A DNA stretch of 49,775 bases, from positions 1 through 49,775 of the forward strand of contig CALMZR010000406.1 in assembly GCA_937870845.1 (NCBI GenBank), written 5' to 3'. Positions 24,071 through 32,441 of the stretch are shown here, in pieces. The stretch is from an uncultured Chloroflexota bacterium (lineage in GTDB: Bacteria; Chloroflexota; Chloroflexia; Thermomicrobiales; UBA6265). Every line of letters starts with the position of its first letter. The stretch's first letter is position 1. Both the position numbers and the translations under genes were made by a program. The notes beneath the pieces are model-generated. The model was not told where the DNA came from. It was given only the letters and a program-made list of their open reading frames with translations, and made no database searches.

Positions 24071-25792
24071 ATGTCCCCCAATCATGATCCCGAGAACGAA
24101 ACGAGAGACCGCGCAGAAGGGGCGCAACCTCCCGATTCGCGCAGGCAGCTGACCCCGGTCGGCTTCGAACAGCGACTCCTGGCGCGAGCGCGGGCGGCCG
24201 GGCTTGGGCTTGGCGATCGGGTGATCGTCGGGTTTTCTGGAGGGCGTGATTCATTGGCCCTGGCGGCCGGGCTGCGGCGAGTCCGCGATGTGCTTGGCGT
24301 CGAGTTGCTGCTCGTGCATGTCGATCATCTGCTGCGCGCCGAGTCGGGCGAGGAAGCGGCGCGAGCCGCGATGCTGGCGCAACGTCTCAGTCTCCCGTTC
24401 ACGTCCCGTGCTCTGAAGTTGTCTCCGAGCGAGATCCACCCGCACGTCGGGGTGGAGGAGGCGGCGCGACGAGAACGGTATGGAGTGCTGTTCGAGGCGG
24501 CAAGCGAGATTGGAGCGCGAGCAGTGGCCACGGGTCACCATGAGGCCGATCAGGCGGAAACAGTGCTGCTGCACCTGCTGCGCGGAAGCGGGGTCCATGG
24601 GGCTGCGGGGATGCGGGAGTGGGGAGGCGCGCCGTACCCGTCCGCGGCATCGCGCGACATATCCCCAAAAATGGGGAGACCGCCTGCTTGTGAGGTAAGT
24701 ACACCGCGCGGGAGGGAGCCCGCGCTGTGGAGACCATTGTTGCGGGAGCCGCGCAGCGCCATCGGCGCCTACGCCGATTGCCTGGGGTTGCCGTGGATCG
24801 AGGATGCGTCGAACACGGACGTCAGCTTCCGGCGGAACGCGATTCGGCACGAGGTGATGCCGCTGCTGGAGGCGAGGTTTCCAGGGGCGACGGCGGCGCT
24901 GGCGAGGTATGCCGACCTGGCGGCGGCGGACGATGATGCGCTGCAGCGGATGACGGGGGAGGCGCTGGAGGGCGGGGTCGACCCGGGTGGACGGTTGCGA
25001 GTCGCCGCATTTGCCGAACAACCGCTTGGAATGCGGCGGCGGATCGTCCGGGGGTGGCTGGCGCGGGCCGTTGGTGCAGAGGAGATTTCCGCGAGTCGCA
25101 TCGATGCGGTGACCGCACTCGCTCAGGCGGGGAGGGGCGGGAGCTGCGTGGAAATCGGTAGGGGCTGGACGGTTTGCCTGCGGCGGGGGATGCTGAGCGC
25201 GGAACGGTGGCGGGATGACCGGCAAGGGGGGGCCATGGGCGATGAACCGCGCGCGGACGGAGTGGCACGGATATTGATCGATGCCGGGCAGATCCGGGAG
25301 CGGACTGCCGAGATGGCGAAAGTTCTGGATGCCGAGTACGGATACGACGTGCCGCTGCTCGTCGGGGTTCTCAATGGGGCCGTGACGTTCATGACGGACT
25401 TGATGCGGGCGATGACGATCCCGCTGGAGATCGATTTCATGGCGGTGTCGTCGTATGGGGCGGCCACGCAGAGCTCGGGGGTGGTGCGGATCTTGAAGGA
25501 CCTGGATCGGGAGATCGAGGGGAGGCGTGTTGTTGTTGTGGAAGACATCGTCGACAGTGGGCTGACGCTACAGTATCTGCTCGACGTGCTGGGTCGGCGA
25601 AACCCGCGGGACCTGCGGGTTGTTGCGCTGCTGAAGAAGGACAAGCCGGACGCGCTGGAGGTGGCGGTGGACGAGATCGGGTTCACCATTCCCGACGAGT
25701 TCGTGATCGGGTATGGGCTCGACTACGCGGGGAAATACCGCAATTTGCCGTATGTTGCGGTGCTGGACCCGCGGATGTACGCGGGAGAGTGA
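24071..25792 (+). CDS. tilS-hpt: tRNA(Ile)-lysidine synthase fused to hypoxanthine phosphoribosyltransferase
   Basis: The first 385 residues are TilS, which puts lysine on C34 of tRNA-Ile2: PP-loop GFSGGRDS (54-61), HVDHLLRAES and the GHHEADQAET signature. Residues 389-573 are a full-length Hpt for purine salvage, with FMAVSSYG and the PRPP loop VVVVEDIVDSGLTL. Single-chain TilS-Hpt proteins are known from Listeria. Here an ATG at 25235 with AAGGGGGG just before it would also give a free 185-residue Hpt, so both products are possible. An in-frame insert at residues about 184-217 holds two perfect hairpins at DNA level. The start 4 bp after the tRNA has no ribosome site of its own. ftsH follows, a tilS-hpt-ftsH order conserved widely. 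Confidence 0.93.
   Translation: MSPNHDPENETRDRAEGAQPPDSRRQLTPVGFEQRLLARARAAGLGLGDRVIVGFSGGRDSLALAAGLRRVRDVLGVELLLVHVDHLLRAESGEEAARAAMLAQRLSLPFTSRALKLSPSEIHPHVGVEEAARRERYGVLFEAASEIGARAVATGHHEADQAETVLLHLLRGSGVHGAAGMREWGGAPYPSAASRDISPKMGRPPACEVSTPRGREPALWRPLLREPRSAIGAYADCLGLPWIEDASNTDVSFRRNAIRHEVMPLLEARFPGATAALARYADLAAADDDALQRMTGEALEGGVDPGGRLRVAAFAEQPLGMRRRIVRGWLARAVGAEEISASRIDAVTALAQAGRGGSCVEIGRGWTVCLRRGMLSAERWRDDRQGGAMGDEPRADGVARILIDAGQIRERTAEMAKVLDAEYGYDVPLLVGVLNGAVTFMTDLMRAMTIPLEIDFMAVSSYGAATQSSGVVRILKDLDREIEGRRVVVVEDIVDSGLTLQYLLDVLGRRNPRDLRVVALLKKDKPDALEVAVDEIGFTIPDEFVIGYGLDYAGKYRNLPYVAVLDPRMYAGE
24620..24726. repeat. palindrome-rich in-frame insert within tilS
   Basis: TCCCCA-AAAA-TGGGGA (24662-24677) and GCGCGGG-AGGGAG-CCCGCGC (24706-24725) are perfect hairpins about 30 nt apart. 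The segment encodes about 34 residues absent from typical TilS between GAAGMRE and LWRPLLREP. It looks like a small palindromic element that inserted without breaking the frame. Confidence 0.5.
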
Positions 25793-25806
25793 GGCCGCAA
25801 ACCCGG

Positions 25807-25831
25807 TGATATACTCCCGGCGCGTGGGAGT
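25807..25831 (+). promoter_or_regulatory. ftsH promoter with overlapping inverted repeat
   Basis: TGATATACT (25807-25815) is an extended -10 box with no good -35. ACTCCC (25813-25818) and GGGAGT (25826-25831) form a perfect 6-bp inverted repeat that overlaps the -10 box and start point, so a repressor bound there would block initiation. It is not CIRCE. It could instead be a 5' RNA hairpin. Confidence 0.5.
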
Positions 25832-25874
25832 GTAGATCGACACCGCCCAACCGCGCCGCGTTGGAGACCGTTTC

Positions 25875-27851
25875 ATGCCCGAGCAACGTTGGATCCGCAG
25901 CAGCCTCGTCTGGATCGTCCTCATCGTCGCGGTGCTGGCCATGTGGGCGACCTTCGTCGGCAACGACGGAGCGCCGACCGCGCGCCCCGTCGGCCAAGTG
26001 GCGCAGGATGTCCGCGACGGCAAGGTCAAGACGTTGACGCAGGCGGAGGGGAGCCGGGAGGTCGAGGTCGCTTACCTGCCGGACGCCGGGCGCAAGAACG
26101 CGGTGACGACGATCCCCGCCGACACGGATCTGTTGACAGTGCTCGACAACTATGGGATCGACCCGGCGGGTCTGCCGTCGGGGATGATCGTGTTCGAGCC
26201 GGCCAGCCGCTGGGGCGCGTGGCTGGGGGCGCTGACGTTCGTGCTGCCGATGCTGATCATTCTGGGCATTTTCGTGTTCATGATGCGCCAATCGCAGGGG
26301 ACGAACAATCAGGCGATGTCGTTCGGCAAGAGCCGGGCGCGGTTGTTCACGGCGAATCGGCCCTCGGTCGTCTTCTCCGACGTGGCCGGAGTGGAAGAGG
26401 CGAAAGAAGAGTTGGTCGAGGTCGTCGAGTTCCTGAAGTATCCGGAGAAGTTTGCCGCGCTCGGGGCGCGGATTCCGCGCGGCGTTTTGCTGGTGGGGCC
26501 GCCGGGGACGGGGAAGACGTTGCTGTCGCGTGCCGTGGCGGGCGAGGCAGGGGTGCCGTTTTTCAGCATTTCCGGCTCCGAATTCGTCGAGATGTTCGTC
26601 GGTGTCGGCGCCAGCCGTGTGCGCGACCTGTTCGACCAGGCAAAGCGGAATGCGCCGTGCATCGTGTTCGTCGATGAGATCGATGCGGTGGGGCGCCAGC
26701 GCGGGGCCGGGCTGGGCGGGAGCCACGACGAACGGGAGCAGACGCTCAATCAAATCCTGGTCGAGATGGATGGGTTCGATTCCTCGACGAACGTCATCGT
26801 CATCGCGGCGACGAACCGGCCGGACGTGCTGGATCCGGCGCTCTTGCGGCCGGGACGGTTCGACCGGCAGGTGATTCTGGATCGTCCGGACATCCAGGGG
26901 CGCATCGAGATCCTCAACGTCCACGTGCGCGGAAAGCCGCTGGAGGAGGATGTCTCGATCGAGGGGCTGGCGCGGCAAACGCCGGGATTCTCCGGGGCGG
27001 ACCTGGAAAATCTGGTGAATGAAGCGGCGATCCTGGCGGCGCGCAGGAATCGGAAGACGGTCAGCCGAGAGGAGATGACCGAGGCGATCGACCGGGTGAT
27101 CGCGGGGCCGCAGCGCAAGAGCCGGGTCATCTCCGACCGGGAACGGGTGATGACGGCGTACCACGAGGCGGGGCACGCGCTGGTGGCGCGGATGCTGCCG
27201 AACGCCGACCCGGTGCGCAAGGTGAGCATCGTGGCGCGGGGGATGATGGGCGGGTACACGCGGGTGGTGCCCGACGAGGACCGCTTGTTCAAGACGAAGG
27301 CGCAGTTCGAGGACGAGCTTGCGGTCTACATGGCAGGCCACGTTGCCGAAGAGATGGTCTTCGAGGAGCAGTCAACGGGAGCCGCCAACGACATCGAGCG
27401 GGCGACGGGGATGGCGCGGCGGATGGTGACCGAGTTCGGAATGAGCCGGACATTAGGTCCTCGGGCGTTTGGGAAAAAGGACGAGCTGATCTTCCTCGGC
27501 CGCGAGATTAACGAGCAGCGCAACTACAGCGACGAAATCGCCTACCAGATCGATCAGGAGATCCGGGAATTGATCGACGCGGCGCACGAGCGGGCGCGGA
27601 CGATCGTCGAGGATCAGGCAGACAAGCTGACGGCGATCGCGGAGCTGTTGCTGGCCAAGGAGACGATCGAAGGGGAGGAGCTGGAGGCGCTATTCGAGAC
27701 CCCGCGGCCGCGCCCAGACTTGATCGGGCCGCCGACGGGGCGTCCATCTCGTACGGCGACCGCGCCGCCGCCCGCTGAGCGGCCTGCTCCACGTGGGGGG
27801 CGCGAAGCGCCGCCAAACGCAGGACAGTTGCGGCCGCAGCCTGCCGACTGA
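25875..27851 (+). CDS. ftsH: ATP-dependent zinc metalloprotease FtsH
   Basis: FtsH is a membrane-anchored AAA+ protease that removes damaged membrane proteins and short-lived regulators. The 658-residue protein has two membrane helices (about 11-27 and 116-136) around a small external domain. The AAA+ module has Walker A GPPGTGKT (208-215), Walker [10 protein letters not shown] and the second region of homology ([20 protein letters not shown]). The zinc site HEAGH is at 430-434. The tail after residue 600 is Pro/Arg-rich and not conserved. GGAG lies 8 nt before the ATG, and an extended -10 promoter with an inverted repeat lies upstream. It follows tilS-hpt, as in many bacteria. Confidence 0.98.
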   Translation: MPEQRWIRSSLVWIVLIVAVLAMWATFVGNDGAPTARPVGQVAQDVRDGKVKTLTQAEGSREVEVAYLPDAGRKNAVTTIPADTDLLTVLDNYGIDPAGLPSGMIVFEPASRWGAWLGALTFVLPMLIILGIFVFMMRQSQGTNNQAMSFGKSRARLFTANRPSVVFSDVAGVEEAKEELVEVVEFLKYPEKFAALGARIPRGVLLVGPPGTGKTLLSRAVAGEAGVPFFSISGSEFVEMFVGVGASRVRDLFDQAKRNAPCIVFVDEIDAVGRQRGAGLGGSHDEREQTLNQILVEMDGFDSSTNVIVIAATNRPDVLDPALLRPGRFDRQVILDRPDIQGRIEILNVHVRGKPLEEDVSIEGLARQTPGFSGADLENLVNEAAILAARRNRKTVSREEMTEAIDRVIAGPQRKSRVISDRERVMTAYHEAGHALVARMLPNADPVRKVSIVARGMMGGYTRVVPDEDRLFKTKAQFEDELAVYMAGHVAEEMVFEEQSTGAANDIERATGMARRMVTEFGMSRTLGPRAFGKKDELIFLGREINEQRNYSDEIAYQIDQEIRELIDAAHERARTIVEDQADKLTAIAELLLAKETIEGEELEALFETPRPRPDLIGPPTGRPSRTATAPPPAERPAPRGGREAPPNAGQLRPQPAD

Positions 27852-27995
27852 GCGTTTGCCAGCCCTACTCCAATACTCCCTGTGCGCGATGGCTGAGGCG
27901 GAATGTGTCGCACCTCCCACCGGTTGGCCGGCCTCTGTGAACGCGTTTGCAGCCCCTTCGTGGGCAGCTACGCCAGCGTTCAATCCGGTCCCGCG

Positions 27996-28178
27996 TCAGT
28001 CGGTCTCGGTGCTCGATCCCCCAGCGTACCCGGGGGCGTCGCTGGCGGGGAACGATTCTTCCGAGGCCTCCTGCACGTCGGCGTTGTCGACGGTGCCCTC
28101 GCCTGGCTTTTCGGGTTCCTTGTCGTCGACGGAATAGATGACCTTGCCGAGACCGGCGCGTTCCTTGTCGTCTTGCAT
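27996..28178 (-). CDS. small acidic protein with an EESFPASDAP motif
   Basis: The 60-residue product is very acidic and probably unfolded, ending with ADVQEASEESFPASDAPGYAG. From memory, an E-E-S-F-P-A-S-D-x-P motif recurs in small proteins of several phyla and its function is unknown. GGAGA lies 6 nt before the ATG. It is 47 bp downstream of an ABC permease gene on the same strand, so could be the last gene of that operon, though nothing ties it to transport. The 144 bp between it and the convergent ftsH hold no gene I can support. Confidence 0.7.
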   Translation of the reverse strand: MQDDKERAGLGKVIYSVDDKEPEKPGEGTVDNADVQEASEESFPASDAPGYAGGSSTETD

Positions 28179-28225
28179 GGAGTTTCTCCGAATCTCGAGG
28201 TAAGTGCGAAGCCGAGGCTGCGGGC

Positions 28226-29125
28226 CTACTTCACCGACCCTGCGGTGAGTCCCTTGACGATGTACCGTTCAAGAACGATGCCAATGACCGCGAGCGGGGC
28301 AACGGCGGCCATGGTCAGCGCGGCCATCGTCCACCACTTGATGCCCTGGGAACTGACCTGCCCGGCGATGAGGAAGGGAAGCGTCACCGCGTTGGCGGAG
28401 GCCAGGACCAACGCGATGAAATACTCGTTCCAGCAGAGGACGACGGTCAGGATGTAGGCCGCGACCAGCCCAGGAGCAGCGACCGGGAGAACGATGCGCA
28501 GAAAGGCTCCCCAGATCGACGAGCCATCGACCTGCGCGGCTTGCTCCAACTCGGTCGGAATCGAGTTGAATTGATCGAACATGATCCAGATGACGATGGG
28601 CAGATTCATCACCGTATAGATGAGAATCAGTCCTTCACGGGTGTCTTTCAGGCCCAGGTTGACGAACATGAGCAGGACGGGCAAGGCGATGGCGGCGGGC
28701 GGGAGGATAAGCTGGGCGAGGAAAAAGTTGCGGATCTGGGTATTGTCGTAGGGGCCGTAGCGATACTGGAAGCGGGAGAGTCCGAAGGCGGCCAGCGAGC
28801 CGAGCACGACCGCCAGCAACGCCGCCAGGAGGGACACGACGAGCGTGTTCTGAAAATGGCGCAAGAAGTTCGCCTGTTGACCGGGTTCGTAGAGGAGCGG
28901 GAACCATCCCATCTGGTCGGGCTGGAAATCGACCCACGGCACGTACTTTGGTCCCTGAAGGACGGCTTCGCGGGACTTGATCGACGTTGTGGCCGTCCAA
29001 TAGAGGGGAAAGAGGCAGATGATGGCCCAGATGATGAGCGCCAGGTAGATGCTGGTGCGGCCGAGGAAACGCGCGGGATTGAGCGAGCTGGGGCGGGCAT
29101 GGTAGGTGATCGGTTGGTTGTTCAT
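28226..29125 (-). CDS. ABC sugar transporter permease, MalG type
   Basis: This is an inner-membrane permease of a carbohydrate importer, CUT1 class. The 299-residue protein has about six membrane helices, starting with IYLALIIWAIICLFPLYW. The cytoplasmic EAA loop that docks the ATPase reads ELEQAAQVDGSSIWGAFLRI. It is the second permease of the set SBP (30457) - permease (29228) - permease (28226). GGGGGG lies 6 nt before the ATG. The 102-bp gap to the first permease holds half a copy of repeat family 2. No ATPase gene is present, so a shared MsiK/UgpC-like subunit encoded elsewhere is likely. Confidence 0.93.
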   Translation of the reverse strand: MNNQPITYHARPSSLNPARFLGRTSIYLALIIWAIICLFPLYWTATTSIKSREAVLQGPKYVPWVDFQPDQMGWFPLLYEPGQQANFLRHFQNTLVVSLLAALLAVVLGSLAAFGLSRFQYRYGPYDNTQIRNFFLAQLILPPAAIALPVLLMFVNLGLKDTREGLILIYTVMNLPIVIWIMFDQFNSIPTELEQAAQVDGSSIWGAFLRIVLPVAAPGLVAAYILTVVLCWNEYFIALVLASANAVTLPFLIAGQVSSQGIKWWTMAALTMAAVAPLAVIGIVLERYIVKGLTAGSVK

Positions 29126-29140
29126 TCCTGACCCCCCTTT

Positions 29141-29180
29141 ATCGGCCTGCGGCCGATGGGCGCAGGAAGCAGCGCCCCTA
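29141..29180. repeat. repeat family 2, half copy A
   Basis: ATCGGCC-TGC-GGCCGAT is followed by GGGCGC...GCGCCC. It matches one hairpin and outer arm of the full elements at 32325, 42108 and 47372, in the orientation of the last. It lies between the two permease genes. Confidence 0.6.
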
Positions 29181-29227
29181 CGGGCGGGGGTGGCATGGCG
29201 CCGCTCTGGAATGGCGCGGCCACCGGG

Positions 29228-30340
29228 CTAGTAGACGACATCGCGGACCCGCCGGTTGAGAAAGACGAGGAGCGCCGTCACCGACACCAGGACGATGACC
29301 AGAAAGACCATGGCCATGGCCGTGGCGTACCCGACGTTGCCGCTCTCAACGCCCTCGCGGTAGATGAACAGGGAGAGGGTGTCGGTGGCGCCGCCCGGAC
29401 CGCCGGCGGTGACGACGCGCACCACGTCGACGAGCTTGAACTCGAAAATGACGCGCAAGATGACTGCCGTGATCGAGACGGGCAGCATGAGCGGAAACGT
29501 GATGTCCCAGAACCGCTTCCAGCCGCTGGCGCCGTCGATTTGCGCGGCTTCGAAGACTTCGGTGGGCAGCGCCTGCAAGCCGGCCAGGAGCATGACCATC
29601 ATGAAGGGGATCGAGATCCAGGAGTCCATCGCCACGATGCCCAGAAAGGCCGGCACGGGTTGATCGAAGAACGAAACCCGTTCGATGCCGATGCTCGCCA
29701 GGAGCTTCGGCACGACGCCGCGGTTGGCGTCGAGGATCGAGCGGCCGATCATCCAGCCGACGGCGACCGGGCTGATCATGAACGGCAGCAGGAACGCGAC
29801 GCGAAAGAACTTCTGGCCCCGGATCGATTGGTTTAGGAGGAGGGCGATGGCGAAGGCGACCACATACTGAAACGGCACGGCTACTAGGACGTACTTGAAG
29901 TTGTTTCCAAGGGCGTTCCAGAAGCGTTCATCGGTCGCCATGTAGCGAAAGTTGTCCAATCCGTTGAAAACTGGTCCGCTGATTCCGCCGATATCCCACT
30001 GCGTGAACGCGACGGCGAGCCCGAACACGGTCGGGAAGATGACGAGCGAGAGGGTGATCTGGAGTGCGGGGAGGAGGAAGAGGAGGCGCTGGCCTTTCAA
30101 CCCTCCGGTCAGGTAGACGGCGGCGTCGACGACAACGAACCAGAGCAAGACGACGATCGCCACCGGCTGCCACGATGTGAAGCCGAGCTCGATCGCGCCG
30201 ACGGTGCGCAAGACTTGCATGACGACGACGGCGGCGACGATGAGGGTCATGCCGCGCGCGGCCATGCGCACCAGTCCGTGCCAGCCTGCTGCGGGGCTGG
30301 CTGGCGCGGAATACGTGGGCTGGAGCGCGGTCTCGCTCAC
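29228..30340 (-). CDS. ABC sugar transporter permease, MalF type
   Basis: This is the first inner-membrane permease of the importer, 370 residues. It has two extra N-terminal membrane helices (about 30-50 and 60-80), then the usual six, beginning LLFLLPALQITLSLVIFPTVFGLAVAF. The EAA loop reads EVFEAAQIDGASGWKRFWDI. The GTG start at 30340 is chosen from GAGAGG nearby and the loss of coding character upstream, where the frame remains open but runs into the binding-protein gene region. It lies 116 bp after the binding-protein gene. Substrate cannot be read from sequence. Confidence 0.92.
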   Translation of the reverse strand: MSETALQPTYSAPASPAAGWHGLVRMAARGMTLIVAAVVVMQVLRTVGAIELGFTSWQPVAIVVLLWFVVVDAAVYLTGGLKGQRLLFLLPALQITLSLVIFPTVFGLAVAFTQWDIGGISGPVFNGLDNFRYMATDERFWNALGNNFKYVLVAVPFQYVVAFAIALLLNQSIRGQKFFRVAFLLPFMISPVAVGWMIGRSILDANRGVVPKLLASIGIERVSFFDQPVPAFLGIVAMDSWISIPFMMVMLLAGLQALPTEVFEAAQIDGASGWKRFWDITFPLMLPVSITAVILRVIFEFKLVDVVRVVTAGGPGGATDTLSLFIYREGVESGNVGYATAMAMVFLVIVLVSVTALLVFLNRRVRDVVY

Positions 30341-30456
30341 GCGGCGCCTCTCGTCACGATGGATGGCGTTGGCAACGTTACCCGAATCGGGAGCGAGCCG
30401 AGCGCCTGCCCGGAGACGGTGCGCTCGGCTCCACGGCGCGACGTTCCGGCGGGGCT

Positions 30457-32094
30457 CTACATACCGAGAGCGGCCTGGTAGAGCGAAATCTGGCTCTCGC
30501 GGTCGTTGCGGTCGGTAATCTCCTCCCAGCGGGCGGCGGCGGAATCGAGAGCCTCCTGGGCCGTTTTCTCGCCCGCGACGGCCAGCGCGACCTCTTCCTC
30601 GGCCGCGATGTAGTAATCGAAGATGCCGGGGATGCGCGGCTCGATGGCGCCGTTCGGATGATTGTAGGAGTCGGACTCCGAGGCGAGATACGCCTCGGCG
30701 AACTCTGGCGGGTACCCGGCGTCGACCCAGTATTGCAGCTCGAAGTGGCTGTTGCGATAGGGCTGGAAGCCGGAAGGATAGATCGCGGTCCACATGGAAA
30801 GGTCCCTGCCGCCGAGGTGGGCGGCCAGATCCCACGCGGCCTCGGAGACGCCGCGCGCTTCCGCCTCTTGCATGACGTAGAGACCCCAGCCGATGTACGC
30901 CTCATTCGGCGCGAAGTTGAGCTGCCCGTCGCCGACCGTGTCCCATGCTCCGCTCTCGTTGTTGTAGACGTCGGGGGAGCCGGGGAGAATGGAGAAGCTC
31001 ATCTTGTCTTGCACGACCGACTGGTCGCTGGTGTAGACGTTGGAGCCGACATCGCCCCACCACGCGGTCATGGCGCCCGTTCCGCCGAGAATCTGGCCGA
31101 GCGTGACCAGGAGGTCGGCATTGAGCTGGTCCGGCGGCTCGACCCCGATCACGTCGATCATGTCCTGCAGAGCCCGAACGAACGCTTCGTTGTTGACGTA
31201 GGGCGCCATGTCGTCCGGATCGAAGAGCCAGGCGGGGCTATCGGGGTGCTTGGCGTAGGCGGAGGCGCGGCTGGCGAAGAAGTACCAACTGAACCCGCCG
31301 CCGGGTTTGACCACGTCCAGGTAGCCGTAGATGTCGCTGCCGTCGATCTGCTTGCCGTTGAGGAATTGGGTCTGGGCCTGGACTTGCTGCCAGCTCGTCG
31401 GCACGCTCCAATCGCCCTCGCCGCCGGATGCGGACCACTCCGCCGCGAGCTCGGGGCTCGCGAAAACGTCGCTGCGATAGTTGAAGTTGTGGCAATCGCC
31501 ATCGATCGAGATACGGTAGGTGACGCCGTCCCAGGTTCCGACGGGGGCCTGCAAGAGCCGGACGTAATCGTCGATGTCGATCTGCTCCTTGACCCAATCC
31601 GGCATCGCGCCGGCGAGCCCGCGGCCGAGAATGTCGCCTTCCCAGGGAGCGCCGCCCTCCAGGACGTCGAACTCGATCTCGCCGGTGGCCACGCCTTGCT
31701 GGACTCTGGAGAAGATCTCGGCCTGCGGCACGTCGATCCACTGGATCGTGGCGCCGGTGTACTCCTCCCAGGCGCGTGTCAGCGGTCGGAAGATGTTGTT
31801 GTGGAACCCGGCGTTGTTCAGACCGATGAAGGTGACGGTCTGACCGGTGAAAGCCCCCTGCTTGTCGGAGCGGAGGCAGAGCTCGCCGACGCGTTCCATG
31901 TCGGCTTCGGTCGGCTGGCCGCCGGCCCCGGGGATGGCGAGAATCTGCGCGAGAGTATCGTCCTGGGCCAGGGTGCGCTGGTATGACTTGCCGGGGACGC
32001 CCCAGGCGGAGAAACCGGCCGCGGCGCCGGTGGCGGCCTTGAGCATCGTGCGTCGGTCGAGCGAAGCGCGAAGGATCCGTGAGTTCGTTGCCAT
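30457..32094 (-). CDS. extracellular solute-binding protein, Tat signal, sugar ABC importer
   Basis: The 545-residue binding protein captures the substrate outside the membrane. It opens with a twin-arginine signal, DRRTMLKAATGAAAGFSAWG (Arg pair near residues 14-15). Family-1 binding-protein features follow (TVTFIGLNNAGFHNN, ATIQWIDVPQAEIFSRVQQGV, DVLEGGAPWEG). Its length and many tryptophans are on the large side for the class. AGGAGG lies 6 nt before the ATG. It leads the operon with two permeases downstream. The gap 32095-32441 upstream carries a full copy of repeat family 2. otsA lies next upstream on the same strand, which hints at an alpha-glucoside or trehalose link but is not proof. 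Confidence 0.92.
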   Translation of the reverse strand: MATNSRILRASLDRRTMLKAATGAAAGFSAWGVPGKSYQRTLAQDDTLAQILAIPGAGGQPTEADMERVGELCLRSDKQGAFTGQTVTFIGLNNAGFHNNIFRPLTRAWEEYTGATIQWIDVPQAEIFSRVQQGVATGEIEFDVLEGGAPWEGDILGRGLAGAMPDWVKEQIDIDDYVRLLQAPVGTWDGVTYRISIDGDCHNFNYRSDVFASPELAAEWSASGGEGDWSVPTSWQQVQAQTQFLNGKQIDGSDIYGYLDVVKPGGGFSWYFFASRASAYAKHPDSPAWLFDPDDMAPYVNNEAFVRALQDMIDVIGVEPPDQLNADLLVTLGQILGGTGAMTAWWGDVGSNVYTSDQSVVQDKMSFSILPGSPDVYNNESGAWDTVGDGQLNFAPNEAYIGWGLYVMQEAEARGVSEAAWDLAAHLGGRDLSMWTAIYPSGFQPYRNSHFELQYWVDAGYPPEFAEAYLASESDSYNHPNGAIEPRIPGIFDYYIAAEEEVALAVAGEKTAQEALDSAAARWEEITDRNDRESQISLYQAALGM

Positions 32095-32324
32095 GCGAAC
32101 CTCCTGTGCGTCGATGCACGTCACGGGCCGTTCCCCGAGTGGACTGATGCTCTTCGGGTCGGACCAGGGCGTACTATCGCCAGCGTGCGGATGGCTGTCA
32201 ACTGCACGTTGCCGTTCAAAGCTTGCGCTTGGAGCCGATCTTCAGCGCGGTGCATTGACGCCATAAGGCGCCGATGAAAGCGCAGGCTCATGAGGCGGAG
32301 CGCCACAATTCCGCCCGTGCGTAT

Positions 32325-32422
32325 GGGCGATGCCTGCGTTGCCCGTCGGCCGCAGGCCGACAACCGTCGTTCAGGCATCACGTTGTGGCCCTGCGGGTCA
32401 CCGGCGATGCAGGCATCGCCCC
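32325..32422. repeat. repeat family 2, full copy B (three-way-junction palindrome)
   Basis: The outer arms GGGCGATGCCTGC (32325-32337) and GCAGGCATCGCCC (32409-32421) are perfectly complementary. Two inner hairpins lie between them: GTCGGCC-GCA-GGCCGAC (32345-32361) and GTGGCCC-TGC-GGGTCAC (32385-32401). It fills most of the 347-bp gap between otsA and the binding-protein gene; the rest of that gap holds no gene I can support. Confidence 0.75.
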
Positions 32423-32441
32423 TGCAGGCCGCGTGGCCGCG

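Noticed and set aside
23617-24254. Frames with RRVESNHRPRAYESLALPLSY and GWNRTTGQGLMSPLLCR
   Set aside because: They are translations through the CAT tRNA on the opposite strand.
25801-25874. A CIRCE heat-shock operator before ftsH
   Set aside because: The inverted repeat ACTCCC-N7-GGGAGT differs from the TTAGCACTC-N9-GAGTGCTAA form.
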